NCBI RefSeq assembly: GCF_000193635.1
Contig: NZ_AEKT01000032.1
Location: forward strand, 1-37,213
Source: Weissella cibaria KACC 11862
Lineage (GTDB): Bacteria > Bacillota > Bacilli > Lactobacillales > Lactobacillaceae
DNA length: 37,213 nucleotides
Reading direction: 5' to 3'
The notes under the pieces were generated by a model. It was not told the origin of the DNA, did not search any database, and was given only the letters and a program-made list of their open reading frames with translations. This document shows, piece by piece, positions 23,698 to 32,471 of the stretch (position 1 is the first letter of the stretch; the number at the start of each line of letters is the position of its first letter). The translations under genes and the position numbers were made by a program.

Positions 23698-24066
23698 CTA
23701 TTTCGTCACAACAAAAGCAAAGATTGCCATTGCAATCATTACTACAAAGCTGCCCAGACCAACAACGCGCCACCACATAATCCAGAATTTGCGCGTCTCA
23801 AACGTTTCGCGCACAAAACCTTGATACAGAGCGATGCCAATGCCCCAGAGGACAAACATCAATAAAATTGGCGCTAAAATTGATTGATGCCAAATTTGAA
23901 ACGTCATCGATTCGATACTCCACCACGTTACAAATGTTGCTAAATCAATTGCCCGCAAATGTTTCGGCCAGCTATACAGGAAGACCGTGCGTTGACCAAT
24001 CCACAGGAGACCCCAAATAACAAAAGCCAGGGCGACCGTAATGGGCCAGTTAAAAACTGTCAGCAT
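23698..24066 (-). CDS. Four-helix membrane protein, DUF3397-like
   Basis: A 122-residue protein with four hydrophobic segments (about residues 5-30, 43-60, 62-82 and 98-121). It resembles the DUF3397 family, which in other lactobacilli I recall next to a DUF4044 gene and the mraZ cell-division cluster. A DUF4044 gene is indeed its divergent neighbour here, but mraZ is absent. AGGAGGA precedes the ATG. It is the first gene of the string that continues with the cold-shock gene, whose ribosome binding site overlaps its stop codon. Confidence 0.7.
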   Translation of the reverse strand: MLTVFNWPITVALAFVIWGLLWIGQRTVFLYSWPKHLRAIDLATFVTWWSIESMTFQIWHQSILAPILLMFVLWGIGIALYQGFVRETFETRKFWIMWWRVVGLGSFVVMIAMAIFAFVVTK

Positions 24067-24136
24067 GGTTGTCCTCCTACACTAATTTTAACAACTGTCT
24101 AACAGTCGTTCTACTTGTCTATTCTATCATATCGGC

Positions 24137-24148
24137 AAATGGTACAAT
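24137..24148 (+). promoter_or_regulatory. Extended -10 promoter for the DUF4044 gene
   Basis: TACAAT at 24143-24148 is preceded by TG one base earlier, giving an extended -10. No good -35 is seen. The transcript would start about 25 bases before the small gene. Confidence 0.5.
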
Positions 24149-24179
24149 AGAATTAATCAACAATCAAAAGGAAATCCAT

Positions 24180-24299
24180 ATGGCTAAGAAAAAAGAAAAG
24201 TCAACGATGCAAAAGATTATTCAAGGCTTCGTTATTTTTATGTTATTACTCTCATTGGCGGGTGTGTTCATCACGCTGTTCCAAGTTATGATGGGTTAA
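24180..24299 (+). CDS. Small DUF4044 membrane protein (39 residues)
   Basis: A 39-residue protein with a basic N-terminus (MAKKKEKSTMQK) and one membrane segment (about residues 14-37). It fits DUF4044, a family of tiny proteins of lactic acid bacteria with no known role. The frame is open to 24069, but AAAGGA about eight bases before the ATG at 24180 and the family N-terminus fix this start. It has its own promoter and a strong terminator directly after the stop. Confidence 0.85.
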   Translation: MAKKKEKSTMQKIIQGFVIFMLLLSLAGVFITLFQVMMG

Positions 24300-24300
24300 A

Positions 24301-24340
24301 AAAACTACCTTTACGACATAAACGTAAAGGTAGTTTTTTT
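24301..24340. terminator. Terminator between DUF4044 gene and PurK-like gene
   Basis: AAAACTACCTTTACG and CGTAAAGGTAGTTTTTTT form a near-perfect stem of 15 base pairs with a seven-base loop, with A and T runs on both sides. It serves two convergent genes. Confidence 0.9.
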
Positions 24341-24351
24341 ATTTGATAATG

Positions 24352-25473
24352 TTAATCGTCAAACTGCCAGACACCGGCCACGTGTAATTGATTAAACAGC
24401 AATGTCACTGAAGGTCCACAAGCTAAGACGTACCCTGCTTTTCCAGTTGTATCAGGAAAACGGTAAAAATAAATCTGCCAATTAGCTTGAATTTCCCAAT
24501 GACGCATCAATGCCGGCACTTGTTCAGTTGTAAACGGCATATAGATTGCTGCCTGATTAATTAAAATGTCTGAAAGTGCTTGTCCCGTAATAGCCCGCAC
24601 ATGTTGCTCAGCAACGGAAACATTGGTCGTTGCTGTATAAACGGCAGCGGTTTCTTGCACACCTGCTGCAATATCACGAATATAAAGGTTACCCGTACTA
24701 CTGTAGAAGAATGCCACGTTATAAGCACCAATGTACTGCAAAGCTTCACCGACTTGCTCTGTCACACCCAACATAACCGTCATCAAATCATCGGCGATGT
24801 CGCCAATAGTCCACGCGCGCCGCATGTGATCCGTCGCAACCGCAGTTTGACGTAGCGGGTAAATTTTAATGTCCCCTGTGACGCCACGGACTGCCGTCAT
24901 GGCAAATTCTTGGACATCATCGAGCCACGTCTCAACAATCAACGTGCCACCATCAATCATCGGGGCAACCAGCCCTAAATCCCAATCGCCTCGCAGAATA
25001 ACGGTATCGTCGTGATGCTTGTGTTTAAAAATAGGTTTGACCACCACTGGGTAACCAAGGTCTGCGGCTGCATGTGCAACCTCGTCCAATGAACTCACTA
25101 TTTCATACGGCAAAATATTCAATGACTGGCTTTCGGCAAAAGCCCGTCCCAGAGCATGATCATCAGTCAGTTGTAATAAATCCGTTCCCTGTGGCAACCG
25201 TGATTCAGTCAATGCATCGATAACTTTGGCTGGTAACCAGGATGACGTATAAGTCACCATTGATGATAGTGCCAAAAAATTTTGCAGCGCTGTTAAATCA
25301 CCGGCTGTTTCAACGAAACGATAATCTGCTTCAGATAACACTGGCGCCTCAGGGTTCGTGCTATATGCCGCCACATTATAACCCATATTATGGGCCACTT
25401 GGGCGACATACTGGCTCATCATATCGTCACCTAAAATACCAATTGTTGATCCTGGTAAAAATTCAAGACTCAT
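24352..25473 (-). CDS. PurK-like ATP-grasp protein with altered motifs
   Basis: A 373-residue ATP-grasp protein with the overall layout of PurK (N5-carboxyaminoimidazole ribonucleotide synthase): a Rossmann-like N-terminus (STIGILGDDMMSQYV), an ATP-grasp middle part with YPVVVKPIFKHKHHDD and the Glu-rich segment TLIVETWL, and a C-terminal domain with SVAEQHVRAITG. PurK markers are changed: GGGQLGRM reads GDDMMSQY, and the RPHNSGH substrate motif is replaced by RDIAAGVQETA. No purE or other purine gene is near. The catalytic role is therefore uncertain; it may use another carboxylate or be inactive. The ATG at 25473 (AGTGAG upstream) is preferred over GTG 25485. It follows the GH73 gene by 26 bases. 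Confidence 0.78.
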   Translation of the reverse strand: MSLEFLPGSTIGILGDDMMSQYVAQVAHNMGYNVAAYSTNPEAPVLSEADYRFVETAGDLTALQNFLALSSMVTYTSSWLPAKVIDALTESRLPQGTDLLQLTDDHALGRAFAESQSLNILPYEIVSSLDEVAHAAADLGYPVVVKPIFKHKHHDDTVILRGDWDLGLVAPMIDGGTLIVETWLDDVQEFAMTAVRGVTGDIKIYPLRQTAVATDHMRRAWTIGDIADDLMTVMLGVTEQVGEALQYIGAYNVAFFYSSTGNLYIRDIAAGVQETAAVYTATTNVSVAEQHVRAITGQALSDILINQAAIYMPFTTEQVPALMRHWEIQANWQIYFYRFPDTTGKAGYVLACGPSVTLLFNQLHVAGVWQFDD

Positions 25474-25499
25474 ACTTTTTCTCACTTCGTTTCGTAACT

Positions 25500-26171
25500 C
25501 TAATTAACATCATATTGATTTAAATGATACGTTTCAATCATTTGCACGATTTTTGTCGCATAACCTGGATCGGTCGCATAACCGCCGCTGACTAATCCCT
25601 GCGCTGCTGCTTTATAATCGGCTGCATAAATCACAGCCGCATAACGCTGGGCATTATCCGTCGTCCCATGGGCCAAGAGGTACGCGTGGTCATCCATCGA
25701 CGCACGCCAATCTTGATACGTTCTGAAACTCGCATTAATGGTCACCCATTCGTCATTGACATATTCTTTAGTAGCCAGCGTCACGCTTGGCATACCAGGT
25801 GAAGCCTTCACCCCAAAGAAATTATTATACTTTGCAGCAAGTTCCGATCGTCCCCAATCCGATTCTAAGGCAGCTTGCGCAATACTAATTGACGCACGCA
25901 CGCCATACTCCGTCTGCAAATTTTGAGCTTCTGGGGCAATACGGGCAATGAATTGTTCCCGGGTTAATTGATTTAACGGTAAATCAGCCGTCGGCGTCTG
26001 CGCGGCAGCTTCATGATGTTGCATATCCGTTTGCCAAACAGCCACACCTAGAATAAGGACAACTAGTACAATCACACGTGGCCATTGCAGTCGCCCTTTT
26101 TTAACGAAAAAATGTGACAACTGAAAATTGCGTTTTGGCCGTCGTGGCTGACGCTTTTTTCTTTTTGCCAT
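25500..26171 (-). CDS. GH73 family N-acetylglucosaminidase, membrane-anchored
   Basis: A 223-residue peptidoglycan hydrolase with a single domain. A very basic N-terminus (about residues 1-30) is followed by a hydrophobic signal-anchor (VIVLVVLILGVAVW, about 34-47). The GH73 domain follows, with the catalytic glutamate in IAQAALESDWGRSELA and the NNFFGVK motif. The C-terminal YATDPGYATKIVQMIETYHL is typical of family members. GGAGG precedes the ATG by eight bases. It begins 12 bases after the cydC stop codon, so it probably shares the cyd transcript. Confidence 0.9.
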   Translation of the reverse strand: MAKRKKRQPRRPKRNFQLSHFFVKKGRLQWPRVIVLVVLILGVAVWQTDMQHHEAAAQTPTADLPLNQLTREQFIARIAPEAQNLQTEYGVRASISIAQAALESDWGRSELAAKYNNFFGVKASPGMPSVTLATKEYVNDEWVTINASFRTYQDWRASMDDHAYLLAHGTTDNAQRYAAVIYAADYKAAAQGLVSGGYATDPGYATKIVQMIETYHLNQYDVN

Positions 26172-26183
26172 CACATTTTCCTC

Positions 26184-27941
26184 CTATTCTAACATTAAAT
26201 CGCCATGATCCAGAGCTAGTAGACGCTGGAAACGATGCTCAGTTGCCATCAACTTAGCTGGCGTACCCGCCATCGCAATTTGCTGGTTCTCTATAAAAAT
26301 AACCTTATCAACGAGCTCGATTCCGGTCAAGTGGTGGGTAACCCAAATCACAGTTTTGTCATGCAACGTTTTAAAAATCGTCTCCAATACCGCTAGTTCC
26401 GTAATTGGATCTAACGCAACTGTTGGTTCATCTAAAATGACAATCGGTGTATCTTGCAACAAGATACGGGCCAATGCGAATCGTTGTCGTTCACCACCGG
26501 AAAAACGACTTCCCATCTCACTCATTGGTGTTGCTAGGCCGTCAGGTAATTGTACCACGAGTTCTTTTAGATTAACCTGTTCTAACACGTCCCACAACTC
26601 TTCATCAGTCGCGTCAAGTTTTCCCAAACGCAAATTATTGGCGACCGTACTAGCGAATAAGTACGGTTGCTGATCCAAGACCGCAATTAACGTCGCACGT
26701 TGGCTACTTAAATCAGCCACGGCCGTACCACCAATGGTAACCGTACCAGCCAATGGCATTTCGTCACCAAGTAATAGTTTCAAAAGGGTTGTCTTTCCTG
26801 CGCCGGATTGACCAAGAATTGCAATTTTTTGACCATCTGGAATCGTCAGAGACAGGTCCTGCAGCACTGGCGTTTGATCATAACCAAACGTCACCTGATT
26901 GAGCACAATTGTCGGATTACTTGGCTGTGCAGCCTGCTGTGTCGTTTGCAACTGTGCTTCAGCTTGAGCCTGTTCGTCCATTTCATTTAACCGTGTAATC
27001 GAATTTTGATAACGTGGCCACTCACCTACCCCAGTGCTAATTGATGTCAATGCATCCTCAGCCGGGAAAATAGCTAGCACAAACGCTGCAATCCAATTAA
27101 CACCAAAGCTGCTACCCCCAAAGTGACGAGTTGCAAAAACTAGCAAGACAATTGCCGTAAAGCCAATTATCATCGCACCACTAAAATCACGCCACCAATT
27201 AAAATGAGCCTGTTTAGACTTCAACTGATTAATGGCATTGAAGTCAGCTTGTTGTCGCTCAGCCAGTTCTGCTGTTCGGCCAGCTAAAATCCAATCTTGC
27301 AAGCCCATGACCGTATCAGTTAAGTCTGTATACAATTCAGCTTCTAGTTGTTGCTGTTTAAAATCACGTGCCCCGTTGACCGCTAGCGTAATCATTGGCG
27401 CTAAAATGGTTGTCATCCCCAAAATTAAGAAGATTGCCAAGGCAAATCCCCAATCAAATACGCCAACACCAATCGCAATTAGGATGTAGATAACTAATCC
27501 AATCACGGTTGGAAACAGCGTCCGCAAGTAAAAGTTTTCAATTTTAAACAGGTCATTTGCTAAAACATTCAAAACCTCACCCGTTTGCGTTTTCGCATAA
27601 ACCGATTTTGTTCCCGTTTCAACTAACTCATATAACCGCCGACGAAAGGTCGACACAATTTTAAGTACCCAATTGTGCGACACGAGTCGCTCGGCGTAGC
27701 GGAATGATGGTCGTCCAATTCCGAATGCACGTGTCAACACGATTGGGACATAGACCATCAAAATATTTTCAGGAATCTGTGCCGAACGTGAAATCAGGAA
27801 CCCTGAGGTAAACATCAAAGCTGCCCCAGAGAACGTTGTCATAAATCCTAAGAAAATAATCAAGGCTAATAATTTTTTATATGACCTGAGGTATGGAAAT
27901 ACCCAGGTGTCTCGTTTGATCAGTAATATCATTTTACGCAT
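26184..27941 (-). CDS. cydC: CydC, ABC exporter subunit for cytochrome bd assembly
   Basis: A 585-residue half-transporter with six membrane helices (about residues 1-320) and an ABC domain: Walker A GQSGAGKTT, signature FSGGERQRFALA, Walker B TPIVILDEPTVALD, and switch histidine in VTHHLTG. In E. coli CydDC is linked to thiol or heme handling and is needed for cytochrome bd assembly. It overlaps cydD by eight bases, with GAGGAA before the ATG. The C-terminal position in the operon and pairing with CydD identify it. Confidence 0.93.
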   Translation of the reverse strand: MRKMILLIKRDTWVFPYLRSYKKLLALIIFLGFMTTFSGAALMFTSGFLISRSAQIPENILMVYVPIVLTRAFGIGRPSFRYAERLVSHNWVLKIVSTFRRRLYELVETGTKSVYAKTQTGEVLNVLANDLFKIENFYLRTLFPTVIGLVIYILIAIGVGVFDWGFALAIFLILGMTTILAPMITLAVNGARDFKQQQLEAELYTDLTDTVMGLQDWILAGRTAELAERQQADFNAINQLKSKQAHFNWWRDFSGAMIIGFTAIVLLVFATRHFGGSSFGVNWIAAFVLAIFPAEDALTSISTGVGEWPRYQNSITRLNEMDEQAQAEAQLQTTQQAAQPSNPTIVLNQVTFGYDQTPVLQDLSLTIPDGQKIAILGQSGAGKTTLLKLLLGDEMPLAGTVTIGGTAVADLSSQRATLIAVLDQQPYLFASTVANNLRLGKLDATDEELWDVLEQVNLKELVVQLPDGLATPMSEMGSRFSGGERQRFALARILLQDTPIVILDEPTVALDPITELAVLETIFKTLHDKTVIWVTHHLTGIELVDKVIFIENQQIAMAGTPAKLMATEHRFQRLLALDHGDLMLE

Positions 27942-29667
27942 GTGTCGTTCCTCGCATCGCTGCTTGTAAGGTCACGAAGTAGCCGTTATTCGCAATTAAG
28001 TCAGCCAGCGTTCCTTGTTCAGCTATTTGACCATCTCGCATCACAATAATCCAATCCATTTGGCGCAACCAGTGTAATCGGTGCGTGGCAAAAATAACTA
28101 ATCGATTGTCGAAAACCGGTAACATCGTCTCTTTCAATAGCGCTTCAGTTTCAATGTCCAAGTGCGCAGTCGGTTCATCTAGCAGAAGAACGCGACGCTC
28201 TTCATCGAGCATAATCCGGGCTAACCCAATTCGTTGTGCTTGACCACCGGACGTTTGCATTGCCCCTTCACCAATTAACGTATCCAGGCCATCAGGTAGA
28301 CTAGCAAACCAATCGGCAAGTCCCACTTGTTGTAACACTGCAATCAGATCTTCATCACGCTGATTGGGTGCATAAAATGCCAGGTTAGCTCGTAGTGTGT
28401 CATGAAAAATATACGGATGTTGCGGCAACACCTGAATTTGCTCTTGCCATTGTCGCTGCTGCAGGTGTGGCAATGCTTGTTCATTAATCTTTACATCACC
28501 ATCGCCAACTAGGAATCCACCTAACAGATTAAGCAAAGTCGATTTTCCGGAACCAGAAGTACCAACTAAGGCCACCTTGGCATGACCGGTCAAGGTTAAG
28601 TTAATCTGCTGAAGTGCTGGTCGATCAGCATTAGGATAGCTAAATGATACCTGTTCTAAAGTCAACGTATCCGTTGCTTGCCAACGTTGACTCCGTCGCA
28701 CATATCGATTCGTTTCTGGCGCAACCGGTTGTTCTAACAAAGTCATGATATCTGCTAAAGCGTTCTTACCATTTAGCGTGGCGTGATAATCATTAGCAAA
28801 ATTTCGGATTGGCAAGAAATATTCGGGCGCCAAAACTAAAATCGTTAAGGCCGGCAACAAGTGTGTTGCCCCATCCATTAAACCTAACCCCAAGAACAAG
28901 GCAACAACCGCAATTGATAATGTTGTAAAAAAGTCCAACGCAAACGTTGATAAGATAGCAATTTTAAGCGTACTCATCGTGGCTTTACGATGGTCTTCCG
29001 AAACATCGTAAATATTTTGCGCATATTGCTTGGCTAACCCCAATTGTTTCAACGTTGTTAGGCCACGGAGTGAATCAACGAAATGATTTGATAACCGGTT
29101 AAATGTTTCATACTCTCGGTCAGCCTTAGCTTGGGCCGCCAATCCCAGCACAATCATGAAAATCACAATCACTGGATAAATGACAAATAAAAATACCGCC
29201 TGTTTGAAATTAATCGTCGCAATATACAGCAAAATGAGCCACGGGGTGATGCTCATATCAAATAATTTCACCAACACCAAGGTTAAATAATCATGGACTT
29301 GGTCGATACCTTCAACTGCTAACGTCACTGACTTACCAGTCCCTTGATTTGCCACCGTTCGTGGACCTAAAGCCGCATACTTCTGTGTTAACTGAGTCTG
29401 CAAACTAGCCGTCGTTTTATCGGCAAATGGGGCCAACGCGTATTGCTTAGCGACCCCCATCACTTGTCGTAACAAATAAGCCAACATAAACCAAACAAGC
29501 ACCATGCCAATTGATGTTAATTGATGGCCACCCCACAAATCAGTGATGGCGACACTTAGAAACCGCCCTTGACCAATAATGGCAATCGCCTGAATCAACG
29601 TTAGTAGTGATAACACGCCGAGCGCTTGCCGGGCACCCGGAAATTTAAACAATCGTTTATCTAACAT
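27934..29667 (-). CDS. cydD: CydD, ABC exporter subunit for cytochrome bd assembly
   Basis: A 577-residue half-transporter with an N-terminal membrane domain (about residues 1-310) and an ABC domain: Walker A GTSGSGKST, signature TSGGQAQRIGLA, Walker B RVLLLDEPTAHLD, and switch histidine in FATHRLHW. It forms a heterodimer with CydC. The gene follows cydB after an 84-base gap that holds a hairpin. Confidence 0.93.
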   Translation of the reverse strand: MLDKRLFKFPGARQALGVLSLLTLIQAIAIIGQGRFLSVAITDLWGGHQLTSIGMVLVWFMLAYLLRQVMGVAKQYALAPFADKTTASLQTQLTQKYAALGPRTVANQGTGKSVTLAVEGIDQVHDYLTLVLVKLFDMSITPWLILLYIATINFKQAVFLFVIYPVIVIFMIVLGLAAQAKADREYETFNRLSNHFVDSLRGLTTLKQLGLAKQYAQNIYDVSEDHRKATMSTLKIAILSTFALDFFTTLSIAVVALFLGLGLMDGATHLLPALTILVLAPEYFLPIRNFANDYHATLNGKNALADIMTLLEQPVAPETNRYVRRSQRWQATDTLTLEQVSFSYPNADRPALQQINLTLTGHAKVALVGTSGSGKSTLLNLLGGFLVGDGDVKINEQALPHLQQRQWQEQIQVLPQHPYIFHDTLRANLAFYAPNQRDEDLIAVLQQVGLADWFASLPDGLDTLIGEGAMQTSGGQAQRIGLARIMLDEERRVLLLDEPTAHLDIETEALLKETMLPVFDNRLVIFATHRLHWLRQMDWIIVMRDGQIAEQGTLADLIANNGYFVTLQAAMRGTTHA

Positions 29668-29697
29668 GACAAACTCTCCATTTTCTCGATATGTACA

Positions 29698-29726
29698 AAG
29701 GGGACCAAGTTAACCTTGATCCCCTT
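29698..29726 (-). terminator. Hairpin between cydB and cydD
   Basis: AAGGGGATCAAG and CTTGGTCCCCTT pair over 12 bases with one G-U pair and a five-base loop on the minus strand, but no strong T-run follows (TGTACATA). It may cause partial termination, giving more oxidase (CydAB) than transporter (CydDC), or stabilise the upstream mRNA. Confidence 0.6.
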
Positions 29727-29751
29727 CCATGTCCGTACGTGACGGGCATTA

Positions 29752-30756
29752 TTACTTCTTAACAACAATGCGTTGACGGAAGATGTAGAAACTCCAAATT
29801 TGGTATGCCAAGACAATTGGCAAAGCCGTCAACGAAATAATTGTCATCCACTTCAGTGTGTACGCTGATGATGTTGCATTCTTCAACAGCAATGACATGC
29901 TTGGTACATCCCCAACAATCACACGTGGGAACAAACCGGTAAATAGTAGTAGCACGACTGCAATGATGGCCAATCCCAACGTGATAAATGACCAAACATT
30001 ACGCCGCTTCAAACCAGTCAACCACGCAATGACTGTCAGCAAGACAATCACGGCTAGAAACGCTACCGTAATCAACGGCTTCTTAGCAAAGAAGTCAGTA
30101 AACAAGAACAAGCCTGCCGCAAAAGCAACTTCACCAACCAACAAAACTGGATACAACACCTTGATTTGTGTTTGAACCCGGTCATGTAGGACGCCCGTCT
30201 CTACCTTCAAACGTAGGTAATTCAAACCGTGGACATATGACAACAACGCCACTGCAACACCCCCAATAATTGAGAAGACGTTGAAGTAGTCAAAGAACGT
30301 TGCTGACATGTCACCGGCTTTGTCCAATGGCATGCCTTGCACAACATCTGCGAACAACACCCCAAATAGGAACGGTACAAAGAACGACGTGACCGCCGAG
30401 ATGGTTGTCCACAGATTACGATACTTGGCTGTCTTCATTTGCTCACGAAACTCAAATGAAACACCACGATAGATTAACCCTAACAAAATCGCAAATAAAA
30501 TTAAGTAGAAACCTGAAAATAGTGATGCATACCAAAATGGCATCGCTGCGAACATGGCACCACCAGCAGTAATCAACCATACTTCATTACCATCCCAGTG
30601 AGGACCGATCGATGCAATCAAGGCATCTTCTTCATGTTCTGTTTTCGCAACACCTTTCAGTGCCATCCCAATTCCGAAATCAAATCCCTCTAGAAAGAAA
30701 AATCCAGCAAACAGAACGGCAATCAAAACAAACCATAAAATTTGAAAATCTGTCAT
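29752..30756 (-). CDS. cydB: Cytochrome bd ubiquinol/menaquinol oxidase subunit II
   Basis: A 334-residue protein with about eight membrane helices. The N-terminal FFLEGFDFGIGM and the following GPHWDGNEVWLITAGGAMFA motif are hallmarks of CydB. The length is typical for Gram-positive CydB. It begins two bases after the cydA stop codon. With CydA it forms the terminal oxidase that reduces oxygen to water at the membrane. Confidence 0.97.
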   Translation of the reverse strand: MTDFQILWFVLIAVLFAGFFFLEGFDFGIGMALKGVAKTEHEEDALIASIGPHWDGNEVWLITAGGAMFAAMPFWYASLFSGFYLILFAILLGLIYRGVSFEFREQMKTAKYRNLWTTISAVTSFFVPFLFGVLFADVVQGMPLDKAGDMSATFFDYFNVFSIIGGVAVALLSYVHGLNYLRLKVETGVLHDRVQTQIKVLYPVLLVGEVAFAAGLFLFTDFFAKKPLITVAFLAVIVLLTVIAWLTGLKRRNVWSFITLGLAIIAVVLLLFTGLFPRVIVGDVPSMSLLLKNATSSAYTLKWMTIISLTALPIVLAYQIWSFYIFRQRIVVKK

Positions 30757-30758
30757 GC

Positions 30759-32228
30759 TTAAGCCTCCTTGCCAGCTTCAAATGCTTTTGCGGAGAACGG
30801 ATCAACCAATTCTTCGGCCACACGTTCTTCAGAATCAGGTCCGGCAATCATCACGCGTCGTGACAACATCACCATCAAACCACCCAAAACAGCAAACGTT
30901 AGGAAGTACAAAATATTTGATGTTAGTAGAGAAGCAAATGACACATTTGGTGATACGGCATCAGCAATTGTCAAAACACCGTAAACAACCCACGGTGCAC
31001 GCCCTAATTCTGTAACCAGCCAACCAGCCGTAATGGCAACGAATGGCAAGTACATTGCGAGTCCGAAAATCCACAATGCCCACTTGTATTTCGTAATATC
31101 AAGCTTAGACTTCTTACGAACAGCCCATAAAGCAACGACTGATAAGAGGCCGAAAGCCCCCGCCGACATGGCCATAATACGGAACGCATAATAAATCGTA
31201 TTGTTTGGTAGGTAGTAGTTCATATCCTTACCAAACTTAAGATCATACTTTTCGTGTAATTCTTTATTAATTTCTGTCCAACCTTGGCTTCCACCAACAA
31301 GCGAGTGGTGCGCCAAAATTGACAACACGTATGGCACGTCCAATGACCATTCAACTTCGTGAGTCTTTGGATTCGTGTAAGCAACGACCGACCATGGTGC
31401 CGATTCGTTCTTACCACCAACGTTTTTATCAAGTCCCTCAGTTGCAGCGAACTTCATTGGTTGGTCATCTTGCAAGTACAATGAGTGACGATCACCCGTC
31501 AAACCAATTCCCGCTGTTCCAACCAATGCCACAATTGCTGCAATCTTAATTGACTTCTTAAAGAAATCTAGCTCATGTGTTGGCTTACGTAGCAGCGACC
31601 AAGCTGATACACCCATCACAACAAATGATCCTGCCAAGAACGTCCCAAAGATAACGTGTGGGAATTCTAGCCACAATTGGTGATTCTGTAGCAATGCTGG
31701 AAAATCAACCAAAACGGCGCGGTCAAACTTATGATCCACCTTGAAGCCGATTGGGTTCTGCATAAATGAGTTAGCTGCCAAAATCCACAAAGAAGAAAAG
31801 GCTGACCCAATCGTGGTAATCCAGATAAAGGCCAAGTGAAGACCTTTATTGAAACGCTCCCAACCGAACATCCACAAACCCAAGAAAGTCGATTCCATAA
31901 AGAACGCTACCAAGGCTTCAACAGCCAAAGCTGGTCCAAAGATGTCCCCGACATAACGTGAATATCGTGACCAGTTCATCCCAAATTGGAATTCTTGAAC
32001 GATACCTGTAACAACACCAACAGCGAAACTAAGTAAGAAAATCTTACCCCAGAACTTCGTCATGCGTTTGTATTGCTCATCTTTTTTGATGACATACATC
32101 GTCTCCATAATTGCAACAACCAAACCTAGTCCGATTGACAGCGGTACGAAGAAGAAGTGAAATACAGTTGTCATGGCAAATTGCACACGTGCCAAGTCTA
32201 AAATAGACAGGCCCATTGTCAAATCCAT
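30759..32228 (-). CDS. cydA: Cytochrome bd ubiquinol/menaquinol oxidase subunit I
   Basis: A 489-residue CydA, which carries hemes b558, b595 and d and the quinol site. Candidate ligands are visible: His in HFFFVPLSIGLG (heme d or b595 site), the two glutamates in LAVEALVAFFMESTF, His in WLEFPHVIFGTF and Met in FRIMAMSAG (heme b558). The highly conserved GRQPW motif reads GRAPW here. No heme biosynthesis genes are in the window; lactic acid bacteria with this operon usually need heme from the medium. AGGAGGC precedes the ATG. It leads the cydABDC operon. The 5' region (32229-32383) is AT-rich, and I found no clear Rex or cre site in it. Confidence 0.97.
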   Translation of the reverse strand: MDLTMGLSILDLARVQFAMTTVFHFFFVPLSIGLGLVVAIMETMYVIKKDEQYKRMTKFWGKIFLLSFAVGVVTGIVQEFQFGMNWSRYSRYVGDIFGPALAVEALVAFFMESTFLGLWMFGWERFNKGLHLAFIWITTIGSAFSSLWILAANSFMQNPIGFKVDHKFDRAVLVDFPALLQNHQLWLEFPHVIFGTFLAGSFVVMGVSAWSLLRKPTHELDFFKKSIKIAAIVALVGTAGIGLTGDRHSLYLQDDQPMKFAATEGLDKNVGGKNESAPWSVVAYTNPKTHEVEWSLDVPYVLSILAHHSLVGGSQGWTEINKELHEKYDLKFGKDMNYYLPNNTIYYAFRIMAMSAGAFGLLSVVALWAVRKKSKLDITKYKWALWIFGLAMYLPFVAITAGWLVTELGRAPWVVYGVLTIADAVSPNVSFASLLTSNILYFLTFAVLGGLMVMLSRRVMIAGPDSEERVAEELVDPFSAKAFEAGKEA

Positions 32229-32389
32229 ACTGTTTGCCTCCTATAAAATATTAAATTATCCCTAAACAATGAATAAATGCTTACATAGTTCTAATTGTAC
32301 AGAGTATGTCCTATTTTTGCCACTTTATTTATGTCACTTTAGAATTTATTCATACAAATCACCCTTTCCGGACATTTGTCGCTAAAAAA

Positions 32390-32417
32390 ATCCCAGCTTC
32401 ACTAATGAAACTGGGAT
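32390..32417 (-). terminator. Terminator of the ECF S-component gene
   Basis: ATCCCAG and CTGGGAT arms with inner TTCA/TGAA pairing; on the minus strand TTTTTTT follows. It separates the ECF gene from the cyd operon. Confidence 0.9.
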
Positions 32418-32471
32418 CTACACCGCAACTATTGGTCTAAGACCAAGTCGCCCTTATCTGAAAAATATGAA

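Noticed and set aside
32229-32389. Rex or cre operator in front of cydA
   Set aside because: I found no TTGTGAAN4TTCACAA-like palindrome and no cre consensus on either strand.
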